This document shows positions 6,453 through 7,739 of a stretch of DNA of 7,739 bases, piece by piece. The stretch covers positions 1 to 7,739 of the forward strand of contig CAMBEY010000136.1 in NCBI GenBank assembly GCA_945865705.1, in the 5' to 3' direction. Origin of the DNA: Candidatus Sulfopaludibacter sp. SbA3 (lineage in GTDB: Bacteria > Acidobacteriota > Terriglobia > 2-12-FULL-54-10). Below the pieces are notes generated by a model. That model was not told where the DNA came from, searched no databases, and was given only the letters and a program-made list of their open reading frames with translations. The position numbers and the translations under genes were made by a program. Position 1 is the first letter of the stretch. The number at the start of each line of letters is the position of its first letter.

Positions 6453-6710
6453 GATATTCCTCCCGCTCCGGCGTATTTCCTATGGCGCGATATAGCGTAA
6501 GTGTAAATTGATCCTGGAATTTCAGGCTTATTTTCCTGTGAATTATGATCCTTTACAGTTAAGACCACGGCAGAAGACCGATGCTGCGAGTCTGCGGGTT
6601 GGGCACTTTGGGCCAGCAAGAGTTCGCCGCTGCGGTATCAATTGCCAAGTGCCGGCGGTACAATCAATCTGGTTGTTGTCATATGCCGAAAGTTATCGTA
6701 GGAGTTGAAA
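6453..6710. other. Divergent intergenic region, 258 bases
   Basis: This lies between the leftward cyclic-nucleotide-binding gene and the rightward prohibitin gene and must hold both promoters, but neither can be called firmly. Rightward, TATGAT (6544-6549) is a fair -10 with a poor -35 (TTCAGG, 17-base spacing). Leftward, the -35-like TTTACA (plus 6500-6505) lacks a good -10. Two partial palindromes are present: CCTGGAATTTCAGG (6513-6526, one G-T mismatch) and CGCGATATAGCG (6486-6497, ten of twelve positions symmetric). The open frame crossing the right half has no ribosome binding site and no recognisable protein character. Confidence 0.5.
6513..6526. repeat. 14-base near-perfect palindrome in the divergent region
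   Basis: CCTGGAATTTCAGG is symmetric at six of seven base pairs, with a G-T at the remaining one. It lies about 60 bases from the start of the cyclic-nucleotide-binding gene and about 185 from the prohibitin start. An operator role is possible; chance is also plausible for one site of this length. Confidence 0.25.
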
Positions 6711-7565
6711 ATGAGCATGTTGGATATGAAAGATCAAGATGGTGAGTTCGTGGTTAATGAAGGCGCCCAAAATCTTCTCAAAAAGATCAAGTGGGGTGCT
6801 ATCGGAATCGCGGTTCTATTTGTAGTTCTAGTGGGCAATCCACTGGGAACCATCGGCGCCGGCGAGCGCGGCATTCAGCTTCGTTTTAACGCTGTCACTG
6901 GAAAAATTCTTGGCGAGGGTCTCTATTTCCGCATTCCTCTGGTGGAGCGAGTCATAAGAATTGATATCAAGGTTCAGAAGGAGCAGGCCACGGCCACCGC
7001 TGCTTCAAAGGACTTGCAGACCGTGCACTCCGAGGTTGCCGTCAATTTTCATGTGGACCCCGCTCGAGTCGCGAACATCTATCAGGAAGTCGGCGTGGAC
7101 TACAAAGAACGCATCATCGACCCCATGTTGCAGGAAGGCGTAAAGGCCATAACGGCTCGCTTTACCGCCGAGGAACTGATTACCAAACGCGAGCTGGTGA
7201 AAGATGAGATCAGAGTTTTGTTGCGCGACAAGCTCCAACCCACCGGCATCGTCGTCGACGATTTCAACATTGTAGACTTCGGTTTCTCGGCCTCATTCAA
7301 CAGCGCCATCGAAGCCAAGGTGACAGCCGAACAGAGCGCTCTGGCGGCCAAGAATAAGCTCGAACAGATCAAGTTCGAAGCCGAGCAGCGCGTGGCCGAA
7401 GCGCGTGGCAAAGCCGAAGCCATTCGCGTGGAAAGCGAAGCCCTGCGTTCCAATCCGCAGATTCTCGACTTGCGCGCGCTGGAAAAGTGGGACGGTGTGC
7501 TGCCGCAGGTTACCGGTTCCGGCGGAGTTCCTTTCATCAATATCAACCGCGCCGCCGGACGCTGA
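6711..7565 (+). CDS. Prohibitin-type SPFH/Band 7 membrane protein, 284 aa
   Basis: Membrane-anchored scaffold of the SPFH (stomatin/prohibitin/flotillin/HflK-C) superfamily, prohibitin branch. These proteins form ring-like oligomers in the membrane and modulate proteases such as FtsH or organise microdomains. A single N-terminal membrane segment is at about 27-45. The Band 7 domain spans about 48-205, with the prohibitin-like run GAGERGIQLRF, GLYFRIPLVERV, VNFHVDPARVANIY and RELVKDEIRVLLRDKL. A charged Ala/Glu-rich coiled coil (about 195-247) follows, and the C-terminus is short. The length matches bacterial and mitochondrial prohibitins (about 270-300). ATG 6711 is preferred: TAGGAG (6699-6704) sits 6 bases upstream, whereas the in-frame TTG at 6705 directly abuts that site. 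There is no HflK/HflC partner beside it, and no protease gene is visible. It converges with the glycosyltransferase, with 20 bases between. Confidence 0.92.
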   Translation: MSMLDMKDQDGEFVVNEGAQNLLKKIKWGAIGIAVLFVVLVGNPLGTIGAGERGIQLRFNAVTGKILGEGLYFRIPLVERVIRIDIKVQKEQATATAASKDLQTVHSEVAVNFHVDPARVANIYQEVGVDYKERIIDPMLQEGVKAITARFTAEELITKRELVKDEIRVLLRDKLQPTGIVVDDFNIVDFGFSASFNSAIEAKVTAEQSALAAKNKLEQIKFEAEQRVAEARGKAEAIRVESEALRSNPQILDLRALEKWDGVLPQVTGSGGVPFININRAAGR

Positions 7566-7585
7566 TTGCTGGAACATTTTTGAAC

Positions 7586-7739
7586 TTACGCCTGCATGCG
7601 GCGCAGCTTCCCGCCGCGCTCCAGCCGGTAGTGTTCATTCTTCCAGATAATACGGTTGCCCAGGAAGCTGCATACCCATATCAGCAGCGCCCAGGCATCG
7701 CGCAGCGGAAGCAGCCAGAAATATCTGCGGATCAGCGGG
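7586..7739 (-). CDS. Glycosyltransferase C-terminus (ceramide glucosyltransferase/HpnI-like), partial
   Basis: Only the last 50 residues and the stop (TAA at 7586-7588) are inside the window; the gene continues beyond 7739. The fragment reads RYFWLLPLRDAWALLIWVCS, then FLGNRIIWKNEHYRLERGGKL and a short basic tail. A membrane segment, then a W-x-[GN]-x-x-[YF]-R-L-like beta hairpin at the very end, is typical of GT21/GT2 ceramide glucosyltransferase-like enzymes. These include HpnI, which transfers N-acetylglucosamine in hopanoid side-chain synthesis. The catalytic domain (D-D-D and QxxRW motifs) is not in view, so the substrate cannot be judged. The assignment rests on this short C-terminal pattern. 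Confidence 0.6.
   Translation of the reverse strand, partial: PLIRRYFWLLPLRDAWALLIWVCSFLGNRIIWKNEHYRLERGGKLRRMQA

Noticed and set aside
6508..6708. 66-codon plus-strand frame in the gap before the prohibitin gene
   Set aside because: It starts at TTG with no ribosome binding site, has unbiased composition, and would occupy the region needed for the prohibitin promoter.
7518..7559. Perfect 8-base inverted repeat (TCCGGCGG / CCGCCGGA) near the end of the prohibitin gene, followed downstream by a short T-run
   Set aside because: The arms are 26 bases apart and inside the coding region, and the T-run (7577-7581) is 17 bases beyond the second arm, so it does not form an intrinsic terminator.

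Overview
The window reads as a chromosomal segment of an Acidobacteriota bacterium, probably from the Solibacter/Bryobacter side of the phylum. The main evidence is the large secreted protein at 3265-5424: its C-terminal half looks like the Solibacter-type C-terminal domain (TIGR03437), which is expanded in that group. The general gene content fits this but is less specific. No ribosomal RNA, tRNA, CRISPR array, insertion sequence or phage gene was found, and no coding region is visibly frameshifted.

Layout. 18-284 (-) is a small unrecognised protein just downstream of a XerC/XerD-type tyrosine recombinase at 301-1410 (-); the two probably share a transcript. A 307-base divergent gap (1411-1717) holds a good sigma70-like promoter pointing right and a leader of about 110 nt. 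It leads into a B12-binding-type radical SAM enzyme (1718-3238, +) that probably starts at TTG 1718. That gene converges, with 26 bases between, on the secreted Ig-repeat/TIGR03437 protein (3265-5424, -). Upstream of the latter, on the same strand, are a possible 29-residue hydrophobic peptide gene (5483-5572), missed by usual length cut-offs, and a cyclic-nucleotide-binding/DUF1003 membrane protein (5622-6452, -). A 258-base divergent gap separates this from a prohibitin/SPFH membrane protein (6711-7565, +), which converges on the 3' end of a glycosyltransferase resembling ceramide glucosyltransferase/HpnI (7586 to the window edge, -).

How the genes fit together. Most genes right of 1718 concern the cell envelope: a secreted adhesin-like protein, a cyclic-nucleotide-responsive membrane protein, an SPFH membrane scaffold, a lipid-type glycosyltransferase end and a radical SAM enzyme of a superfamily that includes lipid modifiers. 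The alternating orientations show that this is not one operon, so a shared pathway is only inferred. The recombinase has all six catalytic residues and is probably the housekeeping chromosome-dimer resolvase, not a sign of a mobile element.

No defence system or novel cassette is evident. The most useful leads are the internal duplication in the TIGR03437 domain and its three Ig-like repeats, the unlisted 29-residue ORF, the start and leader of the radical SAM gene, and the divergent cyclic-nucleotide/SPFH pair.
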